Assembly: GCF_014642275.1 (NCBI RefSeq)
Contig: NZ_BMIM01000004.1
Span: 1-64,000, forward strand
Length of the DNA stretch: 64,000 nt
Source: Flavobacterium lutivivi
GTDB taxonomy: Bacteria > Bacteroidota > Bacteroidia > Flavobacteriales > Flavobacteriaceae
Direction of reading: 5' to 3'
Every line of letters begins with the position of its first letter. Position 1 is the first letter of the stretch. Of the stretch, positions 45,342-53,482 are shown piece by piece. The translations under genes were made by a program, and so were the position numbers. The notes beneath the pieces are model-generated. The model ran no database searches and was not told the origin of the DNA. It worked only from the letters and a program-made list of their open reading frames with translations.

Positions 45342-46193
45342 ATGAAAACAGTAAAAATAGCTGGCGTTCCAGAACATTTTAATTTGCCTTGGCATTTGTG
45401 TATTGAAAATGGGGAATTTGAAGCTGTTGGCATAGATTTGCAATGGACAGATGTTCCTGAAGGCACAGGAAAAATGTGTCAAATGCTTCGCGATGGCGAA
45501 ACCGATATTGCAGTTATTTTATCAGAAGGAATTGTAAAAGACATCAATGCAGGAAATCCATCTAAAATTGTACAAGTTTATGTAGAAAGTCCATTGATTT
45601 GGGGAATTCATGTAGCAGCCAATTCAAATTTTAAAATACTTTCAGATTTAGAGAATAAAAAAGTTGCCATTTCAAGACTTGGTTCAGGTTCACAATTAAT
45701 GGCTTACGTCAATGCCAATAATCAAGGTTGGAATACAGAAAAACTGCAATTTGAAATAGTAAATACTATTGATGGTGCTGTAGAAAGTTTAACAAAAGGC
45801 GAATCAGATTATTTTATGTGGGAACGTTTTATGACCAAACCACTTGTGGACAAAGGTGTTTTTAGAAAAATTGCCGATTGTCCTACTCCATGGCCATGTT
45901 TTGTTATCGCCGTTAGAAATGAATTTCTCGAAAAAAATGAAGGCAGTATAGAGTTGATACTTGAAATAATTAATAACACTACTCAAGAATTCAAAGAAAT
46001 CCCTAGTATTGACAGAACATTAGCTTCAAAATATCACCAAAAAATTGAAGATATTCGCGAGTGGTTACGTTTAACAAAATGGTCGCAGAAACCATTGGAA
46101 GAAAAAATGTTAAACAAAATTCAAAATCAGCTATTTGAATTAAAAATTATTGATAAAAAAGGTACTTTTGCTGAACTAGTAAAAAACATATAG
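45342..46193 (+). CDS. Periplasmic-binding-protein-fold protein without signal peptide
   Basis: The start at MKTVKIAGVPEH (45342) gives 283 residues. The sequence reads like a type 2 substrate-binding protein of the NMT1/SsuA-like class: VGIDLQWTDVPEGTGKMCQMLRDGETDIAVILSEG, then SPLIWGIHVAANSNFKILSDLENKKVAISRLGSGSQLMAYVNA and DGAVESLTKGESDYFMWERF. Unlike transport-associated members it has no signal peptide, and no permease or ATPase gene is near, so it is probably a cytoplasmic ligand-binding protein or enzyme. The longer frame starting at 45270 overlaps the GNAT gene and is rejected. Confidence 0.75.
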   Translation: MKTVKIAGVPEHFNLPWHLCIENGEFEAVGIDLQWTDVPEGTGKMCQMLRDGETDIAVILSEGIVKDINAGNPSKIVQVYVESPLIWGIHVAANSNFKILSDLENKKVAISRLGSGSQLMAYVNANNQGWNTEKLQFEIVNTIDGAVESLTKGESDYFMWERFMTKPLVDKGVFRKIADCPTPWPCFVIAVRNEFLEKNEGSIELILEIINNTTQEFKEIPSIDRTLASKYHQKIEDIREWLRLTKWSQKPLEEKMLNKIQNQLFELKIIDKKGTFAELVKNI

Positions 46194-46213
46194 TTTTTAG
46201 CAACTTCCCTGTT

Positions 46214-47146
46214 ATGGTGAAAATTGGCAATCTGACGTATGAACAGGTTCGGAGTAAACTTAGCGTAAAAAGTCCGTGGGACAGTATAATTATATTTATA
46301 CTAAGTTTTCTACTAACAATTCCTGTTTTTCTAATTGCTCATCAAAATTTGGTTGACTTTGAGTGGCCAATTCACTTGGATAGAATTATCCTTTTTTTGA
46401 TAATAATCGCCATTTTTCATTTCATATTCAGATTTTTTAGAAAAATAACTTTAGTTGGAATATTTGTTTATTTAGTCATCTTACTCTACGGAACAATTTT
46501 TGGTGGTTATGGTTTTGTTAGTGTTTTTGAGGATTATAAATACATGATGTATTCAATGGAAGAAAATCCATACCCGCAAGACATTATTATTTCAAAACTT
46601 TTGCCATTCCCAAATAAGTACAAAATCCTGAAAGCCATTGAATATGACAATCCCAAGGTGAGAAATTTTTCATTGATGGCAACGTCAAAATATTTCAAAA
46701 AAACCAAAGAATACAATCAATACTACACTCTTATTCAATGCTTTGCTATTTTTAAAGAAATCAACACAAATTGGAATTATGTTAGCGACCCAAAAGGAAA
46801 AGATTATATTGCGACTGCATCAGAGTCATTACAATATCTTTCTGGTGACTGCGATGACCATTCTATTTTGATGGCAGCATGCATTCGCTCAATTGGTGGT
46901 GTTCCAAGACTAATTCACACAAAAGGTCACATCTATCCAGAAATTTTGATAGGGAACCGAAAAGACCTAGAAGCAGCTAACTATTTAATAAAAAAAGTAC
47001 TTTTCCCAAAAGAAAGTAAAAATCAAAATTTGCATTATCATGTAGATGAACGAGGGCAAATTTGGTTGAATATGGATTATACAGCAAAATATCCTGGTGG
47101 ACCATTTATGCACGAGGAAATTCTGGGTGCATTGACACTTGAATAA
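46214..47146 (+). CDS. Transglutaminase-like membrane protein
   Basis: The 310-residue protein has three hydrophobic segments in the first 115 residues (IIIFILSFLLTIPVFLIA, IILFLIIIAIFHFIF, VGIFVYLVILLYGTIF). A transglutaminase-like domain follows, with the catalytic Cys at about residue 213 in SGDCDDHSILMAACIRSIGG, a His in TKGHIYPEI and an Asp in LNMDYTAKYPGG, in the order of the Cys-His-Asp triad. Transglutaminase folds in bacteria are often cysteine proteases. The substrate is unknown. It follows the previous gene by 20 nt. Confidence 0.8.
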   Translation: MVKIGNLTYEQVRSKLSVKSPWDSIIIFILSFLLTIPVFLIAHQNLVDFEWPIHLDRIILFLIIIAIFHFIFRFFRKITLVGIFVYLVILLYGTIFGGYGFVSVFEDYKYMMYSMEENPYPQDIIISKLLPFPNKYKILKAIEYDNPKVRNFSLMATSKYFKKTKEYNQYYTLIQCFAIFKEINTNWNYVSDPKGKDYIATASESLQYLSGDCDDHSILMAACIRSIGGVPRLIHTKGHIYPEILIGNRKDLEAANYLIKKVLFPKESKNQNLHYHVDERGQIWLNMDYTAKYPGGPFMHEEILGALTLE

Positions 47147-47208
47147 TTTAGAGATTATCATTTTATCAAAACAAATTTTAGTATATTCGCTCAAAAGAAT
47201 AGAAAACC

Positions 47209-47775
47209 ATGAAGAAAGTACTTATTGTCGCTTTGTTGATTTCGGGTATTATAAATGCTCAAGAAAGCGGAATTTCAAGTAAGAAAAATGAGTTCAGAGT
47301 TGATGTTTTTGAGGCTATAATGTCAAAAAAAATCAGCGTAAGCTATGAACGCTTTTTAGGAAATAATTTTTCTACAGGAATTAATATTGGCTACACTAAT
47401 AGTGATAAAGTAAAACAAGATTTTGAAGAAGGATACATCAACAATATGCCTAAATATGAGTTTAATCCTTATGTTAGATATGCTTTATCCAAAAGTGCTT
47501 CGAGATATTATTTTGCTGAATTTTTTGCATCTTATAATGGTGGCGATTTCAAGGAAATTATTCGATTGATAGATGAAAACAATAATGGTTATTATGCTAC
47601 CAAAGTTAGCAACTATACTGACATTGCTTTGGGTGCATGTGTAGGTTATAAAATGTATTTTAGCGAAAGTATTGCTATGGAAGTATTAGTAGGTTATGGG
47701 TATAATTTGACCAATACTGAAAAAAGCCCTGATAAAATTTCGAGAGTAGGAATTAATTTTGGTTACCGTTTTTAA
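47209..47775 (+). CDS. Outer-membrane beta-barrel protein
   Basis: The 188-residue protein has a signal peptide (VLIVALLISGIINAQ) and alternating strands with aromatic ends (SYERFLGNNFSTGINIGYT, YVRYALSKSASRYYFAEFF, ALGACVGYKMYFSESIAMEVLVGYGYN). It ends with VGINFGYRF, a terminal Phe typical of outer-membrane barrels. Size suggests about eight strands. The function is unknown. The next lipoprotein gene starts 11 nt after it, so the two may be cotranscribed. Confidence 0.8.
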   Translation: MKKVLIVALLISGIINAQESGISSKKNEFRVDVFEAIMSKKISVSYERFLGNNFSTGINIGYTNSDKVKQDFEEGYINNMPKYEFNPYVRYALSKSASRYYFAEFFASYNGGDFKEIIRLIDENNNGYYATKVSNYTDIALGACVGYKMYFSESIAMEVLVGYGYNLTNTEKSPDKISRVGINFGYRF

Positions 47776-47785
47776 AAGAAAAGTT

Positions 47786-48373
47786 ATGAAAAAATCAGCA
47801 TATTTATTTTTATTATTTGCAATCTCAATATTTACGAGTTGTGATACAAACGATGATGGATTTTATAATACAGTTTATATTGATGCATCAAATTTGGTTA
47901 CATTTTCTAACCAAACAAATTATTCTACTGGTGATTATTTTTATGTTCAAGGTGTCATACCTCGTCTTCTTCCAGAAGCAGGACAAACAACACCTGTAGA
48001 TATTTATAAAACGACAAATGGAGCTACCAAAATAGCTTTTTCATACGTTATTGAAAGAAGAATAAATGCAACGGACTGGGAAGTTGTGTCGGTGAATGAC
48101 AATCAATTGGATATAGAAGAAGGTTCAGCTCAAAATGGTGCTTATGTCTATGGTTTGTGTCTTTACAACAGCACTAATCAAGTTTATAATTACAGAGTTG
48201 GATTTCCGCTTACAGCCGTTGGTAATTATAGGGTAAGTTTTGGTTACAACAGTTCATCAACAAATTCTGTTGAACTTCGCTCACTTAGTGAACCAAAAAA
48301 TCTTGTAGCCTATATTGATTCTTCAATCAATAATTTGGATAGTTCAGGTTATTTTTATTTCAATGTAAACTAA
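47786..48373 (+). CDS. Hypothetical lipoprotein with acidic post-lipobox motif
   Basis: The start at MKKSAYLFLLF (47786) gives 195 residues with a lipobox Cys19. The residues after the cysteine are DTNDDG, which resembles the acidic lipoprotein export signal that places Bacteroidota lipoproteins on the outer surface (inference from position and charge). The rest is beta-rich (YRVGFPLTAVGNYRVSFGYNSSS). I recognise no family. It is downstream of a beta-barrel gene, so the pair may form a surface unit. Confidence 0.65.
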   Translation: MKKSAYLFLLFAISIFTSCDTNDDGFYNTVYIDASNLVTFSNQTNYSTGDYFYVQGVIPRLLPEAGQTTPVDIYKTTNGATKIAFSYVIERRINATDWEVVSVNDNQLDIEEGSAQNGAYVYGLCLYNSTNQVYNYRVGFPLTAVGNYRVSFGYNSSSTNSVELRSLSEPKNLVAYIDSSINNLDSSGYFYFNVN

Positions 48374-48376
48374 AAG

Positions 48377-49042
48377 TTACCAGTTTATTGGTTTTAAATT
48401 TTTCTGAATTAGATATTCATTTGTTTTACTAAAATGTTTGTTTCCAAACCATAAACCTCTATTGGCGCTCAATGGAGATGGATGTCCTGTTTCTAAAACA
48501 AAATGTTTTGATCTATCAATTTTGGAGCCTTTTTGTTTGGCAAAGCTTCCCCAAAGTAGAAAAACTACATTTTCTTTTTCAGAAGAAATTTTTTGTATCA
48601 CTGCATCAGTAAATTGTTCCCAGCCTTTACCTTGATGACTTCCTGCTTCACCTTCTCTAACAGTTAATGTAGCATTGAGTAATAAAACACCTTGTTTTGC
48701 CCATCGTTCAAGGTTACCTGTTAAGGGAATAGCAATATTCAAATCGGCTTCGATTTCTTTAAAAATGTTTATCAAAGATGGCGGAAACGAAATACCATCA
48801 TTTACTGAAAAACACAATCCGTTAGCTTGACCGACTCCATGATATGGATCTTGACCAATAATGACAACCTTTAAATTATCAAAAGGACAATGGTCGAATG
48901 CTGAAAAAATTTGACTTCCTTTTGGAAAACACTTATTTGATGAATACTCATTCTTTACAAATGAAATCAATGAACGAAAATAATCCTTATCAAATTCTTC
49001 TACCAAAACATTTTGCCAAGACTCATGTATTTTAACTTGCAT
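48377..49042 (-). CDS. ung: Uracil-DNA glycosylase
   Basis: The 221-residue family 1 UDG excises uracil from DNA. The catalytic segment VVIIGQDPYHGVGQANGLCFSV contains Asp65, and the C-terminal HPSPLSANRG holds the catalytic His and the minor-groove loop. WGKQGVLLLN-like sequence (WAKQGVLLLNATLTVREGEAGSH) is conserved. Length equals the usual bacterial protein. It is divergent from mutS2-like ATPase gene, with overlapping promoter regions. Confidence 0.97.
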   Translation of the reverse strand: MQVKIHESWQNVLVEEFDKDYFRSLISFVKNEYSSNKCFPKGSQIFSAFDHCPFDNLKVVIIGQDPYHGVGQANGLCFSVNDGISFPPSLINIFKEIEADLNIAIPLTGNLERWAKQGVLLLNATLTVREGEAGSHQGKGWEQFTDAVIQKISSEKENVVFLLWGSFAKQKGSKIDRSKHFVLETGHPSPLSANRGLWFGNKHFSKTNEYLIQKNLKPINW

Positions 49043-49060
49043 ATCAAATCAATTTTTACG

Positions 49061-49068
49061 CAAATATA
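49061..49068 (-). promoter_or_regulatory. -7 box for ung
   Basis: CAAATATA on the plus strand reads TATATTTG leftwards, 18 nt before the ung ATG. Its ACGCAAATATA context is the same as at 11516-11525. Confidence 0.6.
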
Positions 49069-49076
49069 TTATATTG

Positions 49077-49084
49077 TAACTTTG
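49077..49084 (+). promoter_or_regulatory. -7 box for the MutS2-like gene
   Basis: TAACTTTG matches TAnnTTTG, 19 nt before the ATG at 49104. It is only 8 nt from the opposing ung box, so the two promoters compete for space. Confidence 0.5.
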
Positions 49085-49103
49085 TAAATTCTATTATAAA
49101 GCA

Positions 49104-51272
49104 ATGATTTCAATAAACGATAAAACACTCAAGGATTTAGAATTTAATACCATTCTCGAAACTATTGAGGCATTTTGTATAACCGAATTGGGAAAGAATA
49201 AAGCCAATGCTATTTCTCCTTTCAAAGAAAAGGATTCGTTAATGAATTCTTTGCTTCAAACTTCAGAATATGTTTCTTCCTATTTTAATAACAACGCCAT
49301 CCCAAATCATGGTTTTGAAACTATTACAAATGATTTAAAATTATTGGCAATAGAAGGAAGTCTGTTGGATATTAGTAGTTTTAGAAAATTCATTTCAATA
49401 TCAGAAACTTCAAATACATTAATACAATTTTTGAAAAAATTTGATGACTATTATCCAAAGCTTAACGAAAGAGCATCTAGCGTTGAATATACTAAAACAA
49501 TAATTCAAAAAATTGAAACCGTACTCGACAAATATGGTGAAATAAAAGACAATGCATCACCAGACTTAGTAGCAATTAGAGCAAAAATAAACGTTGTAAG
49601 AGGTAAAATTAATCAAAGTTTCGGAATGGCTTTGAGCCAATATAATTCATTAGGTTATCTTGATGACATTAGAGAAACAATTGTAGAAAACAGAAGAGTT
49701 CTTGCTGTTTTAGCCATGTATAGAAGAAAAGTAAAAGGCTCGATATTAGGCAATTCAAAAACAGGAAGTATCGCCTATATTGAACCCGAAGCTACATTGA
49801 GATACTCAAGAGAATTGAATAATCTTGAATTTGAAGAAAGAGAAGAAATCGCTAGAATTTTAAGAAAATTAACCTCCGAGATTAGACCTTTTTCAGAGTT
49901 ATTAAATCAGTATCAAGAGATATTGAGTGATATTGATTTGATTGCCGCAAAAGCTAGATATGCAAAGAATATTAATGCAATTTTACCCAATATTACAGAA
50001 GAAAAAAGATTGTTTTTCAAAGATGCATACCATCCTATTCTTTACTTGACAAACAAGGAAAAAAAACAACAAACTTTCCCTCAAACTATTGAATTAAAAA
50101 ATGAAAGCAGAATAATTGTTATTTCTGGTCCAAACGCTGGAGGAAAAACAATTTCCCTAAAAACCATAGGTTTATTGCAATTAATGCTACAATCAGGAAT
50201 ATTAATTCCCGTTCACGAAAGAAGTGAAACCTTCCTTTTTGATAGAATTTTAACGGACATTGGCGACAATCAATCCATTGAAAACCATCTGAGCACCTAT
50301 AGTTATCGATTGAAAAACATGAATTACTTTTTAAAAAAATGCAATTCAAAAACGTTGTTCTTAATCGATGAATTTGGAACTGGTAGTGATCCTGAACTTG
50401 GTGGTGCATTGGCAGAAGTTTTTCTCGAAGAATTCTATCACAGAGAAGCATTTGGAATTATAACAACTCATTATGCAAATCTAAAAATATTGGCAAACGA
50501 ATTGCCTTTTGCTTCTAATGCAAATATGCTTTTCGATGAAAAGTCATTAGAACCCATGTATAAATTGATACTTGGTCAAGCCGGAAGTTCATTTACATTT
50601 GAAGTAGCACAAAAAAATGGAATTCCATTTGGGTTAATAAACAGAGCAAAGAAAAAAATCGAAGGAGGAAAAGTCCGCTTTGATAAAACAATAGCTACTC
50701 TTCAAAAAGAGCGTTCAAAACTCGAAAAAACATCGCTTACTCTTAAAGAAGAAGAGATAAAAGCTCGTGAAGAAAGCAGAAAAATGGAAACTATCAATGC
50801 AAAAATTCAAGAAAAGCTAGAGCGATATCAGGAATTATATGATGAAAACCAACGCTTGATTTATATAGGACAAAAAATAGACAATATTTCGGAAAGTTAC
50901 TTCAACAACAAAGATAAAAAAGCTCTTATTGGTGAGTTTCTCAAAATGGTTGAGATTGAAAATTCTAAGAGAAAAAAAATTAATCAAAAAGAGAAAAAGG
51001 AAAAAGAAATCATTCAAAAACAAGTTGTTGAAGAAGTAAAAGTTAAAGTTGAAGAAATACGAAAAACTAAAAAAGAGAAAAAAATAAAAGCAAGAATAGA
51101 GGAAGAGAATAAACCAAAAGTGATTTTAAAGGTTGGTGACAGAGTGCGAATGAAAGATGGAAAATCAATTGGCACAATTGATAAAATTGAAAAAAACAAA
51201 GCTCTAGTAAACTATGGAATATTCACTTCTAAAATCAGTATTGATGAATTAGAATTTGTCCAAGCTGTTTAA
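49104..51272 (+). CDS. MutS2-like ATPase lacking the Smr domain
   Basis: The 722-residue protein has the MutS2 helical clamp/connector region (1 to about 300), then the MutS ATPase: Walker A SGPNAGGKT (about 341), SIENHLSTYS, Walker B LFLIDEFGTGSDP and the THYANLK segment. A long charged coiled coil follows (about 530-660, rich in Lys and Glu). It ends with a short KOW-like domain (ILKVGDRVRMKDGKSIGTIDKIEKNKALVNYG). Typical MutS2 is about 780-790 residues and ends with an Smr nuclease; that domain is absent here. MutS2 proteins act on ribosome collisions or recombination rather than mismatch repair. Confidence 0.88.
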   Translation: MISINDKTLKDLEFNTILETIEAFCITELGKNKANAISPFKEKDSLMNSLLQTSEYVSSYFNNNAIPNHGFETITNDLKLLAIEGSLLDISSFRKFISISETSNTLIQFLKKFDDYYPKLNERASSVEYTKTIIQKIETVLDKYGEIKDNASPDLVAIRAKINVVRGKINQSFGMALSQYNSLGYLDDIRETIVENRRVLAVLAMYRRKVKGSILGNSKTGSIAYIEPEATLRYSRELNNLEFEEREEIARILRKLTSEIRPFSELLNQYQEILSDIDLIAAKARYAKNINAILPNITEEKRLFFKDAYHPILYLTNKEKKQQTFPQTIELKNESRIIVISGPNAGGKTISLKTIGLLQLMLQSGILIPVHERSETFLFDRILTDIGDNQSIENHLSTYSYRLKNMNYFLKKCNSKTLFLIDEFGTGSDPELGGALAEVFLEEFYHREAFGIITTHYANLKILANELPFASNANMLFDEKSLEPMYKLILGQAGSSFTFEVAQKNGIPFGLINRAKKKIEGGKVRFDKTIATLQKERSKLEKTSLTLKEEEIKAREESRKMETINAKIQEKLERYQELYDENQRLIYIGQKIDNISESYFNNKDKKALIGEFLKMVEIENSKRKKINQKEKKEKEIIQKQVVEEVKVKVEEIRKTKKEKKIKARIEEENKPKVILKVGDRVRMKDGKSIGTIDKIEKNKALVNYGIFTSKISIDELEFVQAV

Positions 51273-51274
51273 AA

Positions 51275-51697
51275 ATGGAAATTAAAGATTTACCAAAAGA
51301 TAAAAAAATTATCCTTTTTGATGGAATTTGTAACCTATGCGATAACGCTGTCCAATTTATTATTAAACATGATAAAAATGATATTTTTCGCTTTGTTTCT
51401 CTTCAATCAGAATTAGGAAAAAATATTTTGAAACATATTGGTTTAAACAACAGCCAAATTGATAGTATAGTTCTTTATCAACCTGGAATAGCTTATTTTA
51501 TTAAAGCAGATGCAGCATTCAAGATATTGAAAGAATTGAATAGTCGTTATAGATTTCTGTTACTATTTTCTTTTACACCTTCTTTAATAAAAAACTCAAT
51601 TTACGATTATATTGCTGCCAATAGATATAAATGGTATGGTAAAAAAGAAAGTTGTCTTATCCCATCACGAGAACTAGAATCAAAGTTTTTATCATGA
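51275..51697 (+). CDS. DCC-family (DUF393) thiol-disulfide oxidoreductase-like protein
   Basis: The 140-residue protein has the family's N-terminal DGxCxLC motif, ILFDGICNLCDNAVQFI, and the conserved VLYQPGIAYFIKADAAFKIL and IYDYIAANRYKWYGKKESC segments. The DCC family has a thioredoxin-like fold; its redox role is not established. It lies 2 nt after the MutS2-like gene, so they probably share a transcript. A palindrome overlaps its stop codon. Confidence 0.88.
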   Translation: MEIKDLPKDKKIILFDGICNLCDNAVQFIIKHDKNDIFRFVSLQSELGKNILKHIGLNNSQIDSIVLYQPGIAYFIKADAAFKILKELNSRYRFLLLFSFTPSLIKNSIYDYIAANRYKWYGKKESCLIPSRELESKFLS

Positions 51698-51708
51698 TAA
51701 ATATCATG
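51693..51708. promoter_or_regulatory. Palindrome CATGATAAATATCATG
   Basis: Two perfect 7-bp arms around a 2-nt centre cover the stop of the DCC gene and lie 51 nt before the small membrane-protein ATG. It may be an operator; there is no T-run, so it is not an intrinsic terminator. Confidence 0.35.
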
Positions 51709-51758
51709 CATATTAGAAAAAATCTTTTATAGATTTGACAGACTAATTCTTAGAACTT

Positions 51759-51908
51759 ATGATAGCAACAAACATTGTACTTTACTCTTGGGGTAACGGA
51801 GCATTTATTATGATTGGGGTTTTTGCTTTGGTTATTTTAGGACTGGTTGGTGCCGTTATGATGATGGCAGGCAGTAGCAAAAACAAAGACCAAAAGAAAA
51901 ACGACTAA
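51759..51908 (+). CDS. Small hydrophobic membrane protein (49 aa)
   Basis: ATG at 51759 to TAA at 51906 gives MIATNIVLYSWGNGAF, a central hydrophobic helix (about 16-38, rich in Ile, Val, Leu, Met) and a Lys/Asp tail (GSSKNKDQKKND). The helix and charged tail suggest a single-pass membrane peptide. A perfect terminator starts in its last codons, which supports a real transcript end here. No family recognised; too short to be sure. Confidence 0.6.
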   Translation: MIATNIVLYSWGNGAFIMIGVFALVILGLVGAVMMMAGSSKNKDQKKND

Positions 51909-51930
51909 GCTTAGCTTAGTCGTTTTTTTT
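51897..51930. terminator. Terminator after the small membrane protein
   Basis: AACGACTAAGC/GCTTAGTCGTT with a 3-nt loop and a run of eight Ts. It overlaps the stop of the 49-residue gene and can also serve the convergent T9SS gene. Confidence 0.88.
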
Positions 51931-51951
51931 ATTATGAAGGTATTTTACAAA

Positions 51952-53418
51952 CTATTGTTTAACCACTTTTTTAGTAGCAACTCCTTTGTCTGTAGAAACT
52001 TTCATCATGTAAACACCAGCTGATAAGTCACTAATTGAAACTTGACCTTCAGTAGCATTGATAGCTTGAGTTTTAACAACTCTTCCATTCAAATCAGTTA
52101 ATTCAACAGATTCAATAACAGCATTCAAACCATTAGAAATGTTGATAACATTTTTAGCAGGGTTTGGATATGTTGAAATATTAGAAGCAAGATACTCATT
52201 AGTTCCCAAAACAGAAGTAAAGTTAACAGTATCAAGTCTCATTGTTACTGCTGATGCAGTAGCAGCTGAAATATCATTAAATGCAAAATAATAAATACCT
52301 GTAGATGGAGCAGTATATGCTGGAGCAGTTATTTGAGCATAAGAAGCATTTGTAAGAGCTGTATTTGACCATATAACTGTAGTTTGTGCAGCAGAAGTAT
52401 TATTAGTTCCAACTGTCAAACGTAAGCTTCTTGCCGTTGCTGATCTTTCATAAAAAGAAACAGTAACTTGTTCACCAGCTTGTAAATAAAATGCAGGTGA
52501 AAATAACCAGTTGTTAGACACAGCAGTACTAGTATTAAATATCCAATATTGACCAACACCACCTTGAGCATTTGCTGCTGTAGTACCAACACCATAAGCT
52601 CCATTTCCAGCAGTAGTCCAACCAGCTAGTTGAGCATTGTTATCAAAGCCTCCAAAATAAGGACAAGTTTTAGCTAAAGCTACTGTGTTTCCTGTTGACC
52701 AGTCGCTGAAATTTCCACTACCACAGTTAGCTCTAATGTAGTAATCATAAACACCACTTGCAGTTAAACCTGATAAATCTAAAGAGTTTGTAGCTGTAGC
52801 AACAACAGTACCAGTACCTTGAGTAAATCCAGTTAAACCATATTCTACTTCATATCCATCAGGTAAACTAACTGAAGCATCCCAGTTTAAAGTAACAGAA
52901 GTTGTTCCTAGGTTTGTTGGTGTGTTTACATAAAATACTGGAACACAAGTTTGAGGAGTGAAAGTAAAATCAAAATCAAAACCTGCTCCATTCCAATAGT
53001 TATCCCATTGAATATAATATGTTACGCCTGCAGCTACTGGAAATGAAATTGTTGAAAGGTAGTTTGATGCACTTGTATCATCATTAAAATCATAACAAAC
53101 TAATGCATCACAAGCTCCAGTGAAAATAGAAATTTTAGTATCATCACTAAATGGTGCTGCATTTTGAGGTAAATCTGAAGTAATGTCAACTACACCAGCT
53201 TCAGTAGGTGTAAATGAATACCAAAGACCAAACATGTCGCCAGTTCCAGTGTTATCAAAAGCATGTGTATAGCAAACACCGCTAACAAAGGTACCTGCTA
53301 CATCTGGAGCAGTTATCGTTCCTGTGCCTGTTATAGCTACTGCTTCAGCACAATCATACTGAGCGTTTGCCGCAAAAGAACCTGCTACCAATAAAGAAAA
53401 TAGTAATAGTTTTTTCAT
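51952..53418 (-). CDS. T9SS type A cargo protein with PPC-like and FN3 domains
   Basis: The 488-residue protein has a signal peptide (LLFSLLVAGSFAANAQ). A PPC-like domain follows (about 20-152; FGLWYSFTPTEAGVVDIT, TYYIQWDNY). Then an FN3 domain (about 160-250; PTNLGTTSVTLNWDAS, YYIRANCG) and a choice-of-anchor/MAM-like domain (about 255-405). The last 75 residues are a type A sorting domain (ISTYPNPAKNVINI ... ISDLSAGVYMMKVSTDKGVATKKVVKQ). It should be secreted and anchored to the surface. There is a -7 box 29 nt upstream and a terminator downstream, so it is a single-gene unit. Confidence 0.92.
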   Translation of the reverse strand: MKKLLLFSLLVAGSFAANAQYDCAEAVAITGTGTITAPDVAGTFVSGVCYTHAFDNTGTGDMFGLWYSFTPTEAGVVDITSDLPQNAAPFSDDTKISIFTGACDALVCYDFNDDTSASNYLSTISFPVAAGVTYYIQWDNYWNGAGFDFDFTFTPQTCVPVFYVNTPTNLGTTSVTLNWDASVSLPDGYEVEYGLTGFTQGTGTVVATATNSLDLSGLTASGVYDYYIRANCGSGNFSDWSTGNTVALAKTCPYFGGFDNNAQLAGWTTAGNGAYGVGTTAANAQGGVGQYWIFNTSTAVSNNWLFSPAFYLQAGEQVTVSFYERSATARSLRLTVGTNNTSAAQTTVIWSNTALTNASYAQITAPAYTAPSTGIYYFAFNDISAATASAVTMRLDTVNFTSVLGTNEYLASNISTYPNPAKNVINISNGLNAVIESVELTDLNGRVVKTQAINATEGQVSISDLSAGVYMMKVSTDKGVATKKVVKQ

Positions 53419-53447
53419 ATTGATTAATTAATTATTAGTTTAACAGA

Positions 53448-53455
53448 CAAAATTA
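53448..53455 (-). promoter_or_regulatory. -7 box for the 53418 T9SS gene
   Basis: CAAAATTA on the plus strand reads TAATTTTG leftwards, 29 nt before the ATG. No clear upstream element is visible. Confidence 0.4.
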
Positions 53456-53466
53456 AAAAAGAAATT

Positions 53467-53480
53467 CATATTTCATAATT
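53467..53480. repeat. Half-element CATATTTCATAATT
   Basis: This 14-mer is identical to 41946-41959 and lies just after the symporter stop. The flanking bases keep a 7-nt rhythm (ATTCATA-TTTCATA-ATTATTT), but there is no partner arm here. Confidence 0.45.
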
Positions 53481-53482
53481 AT

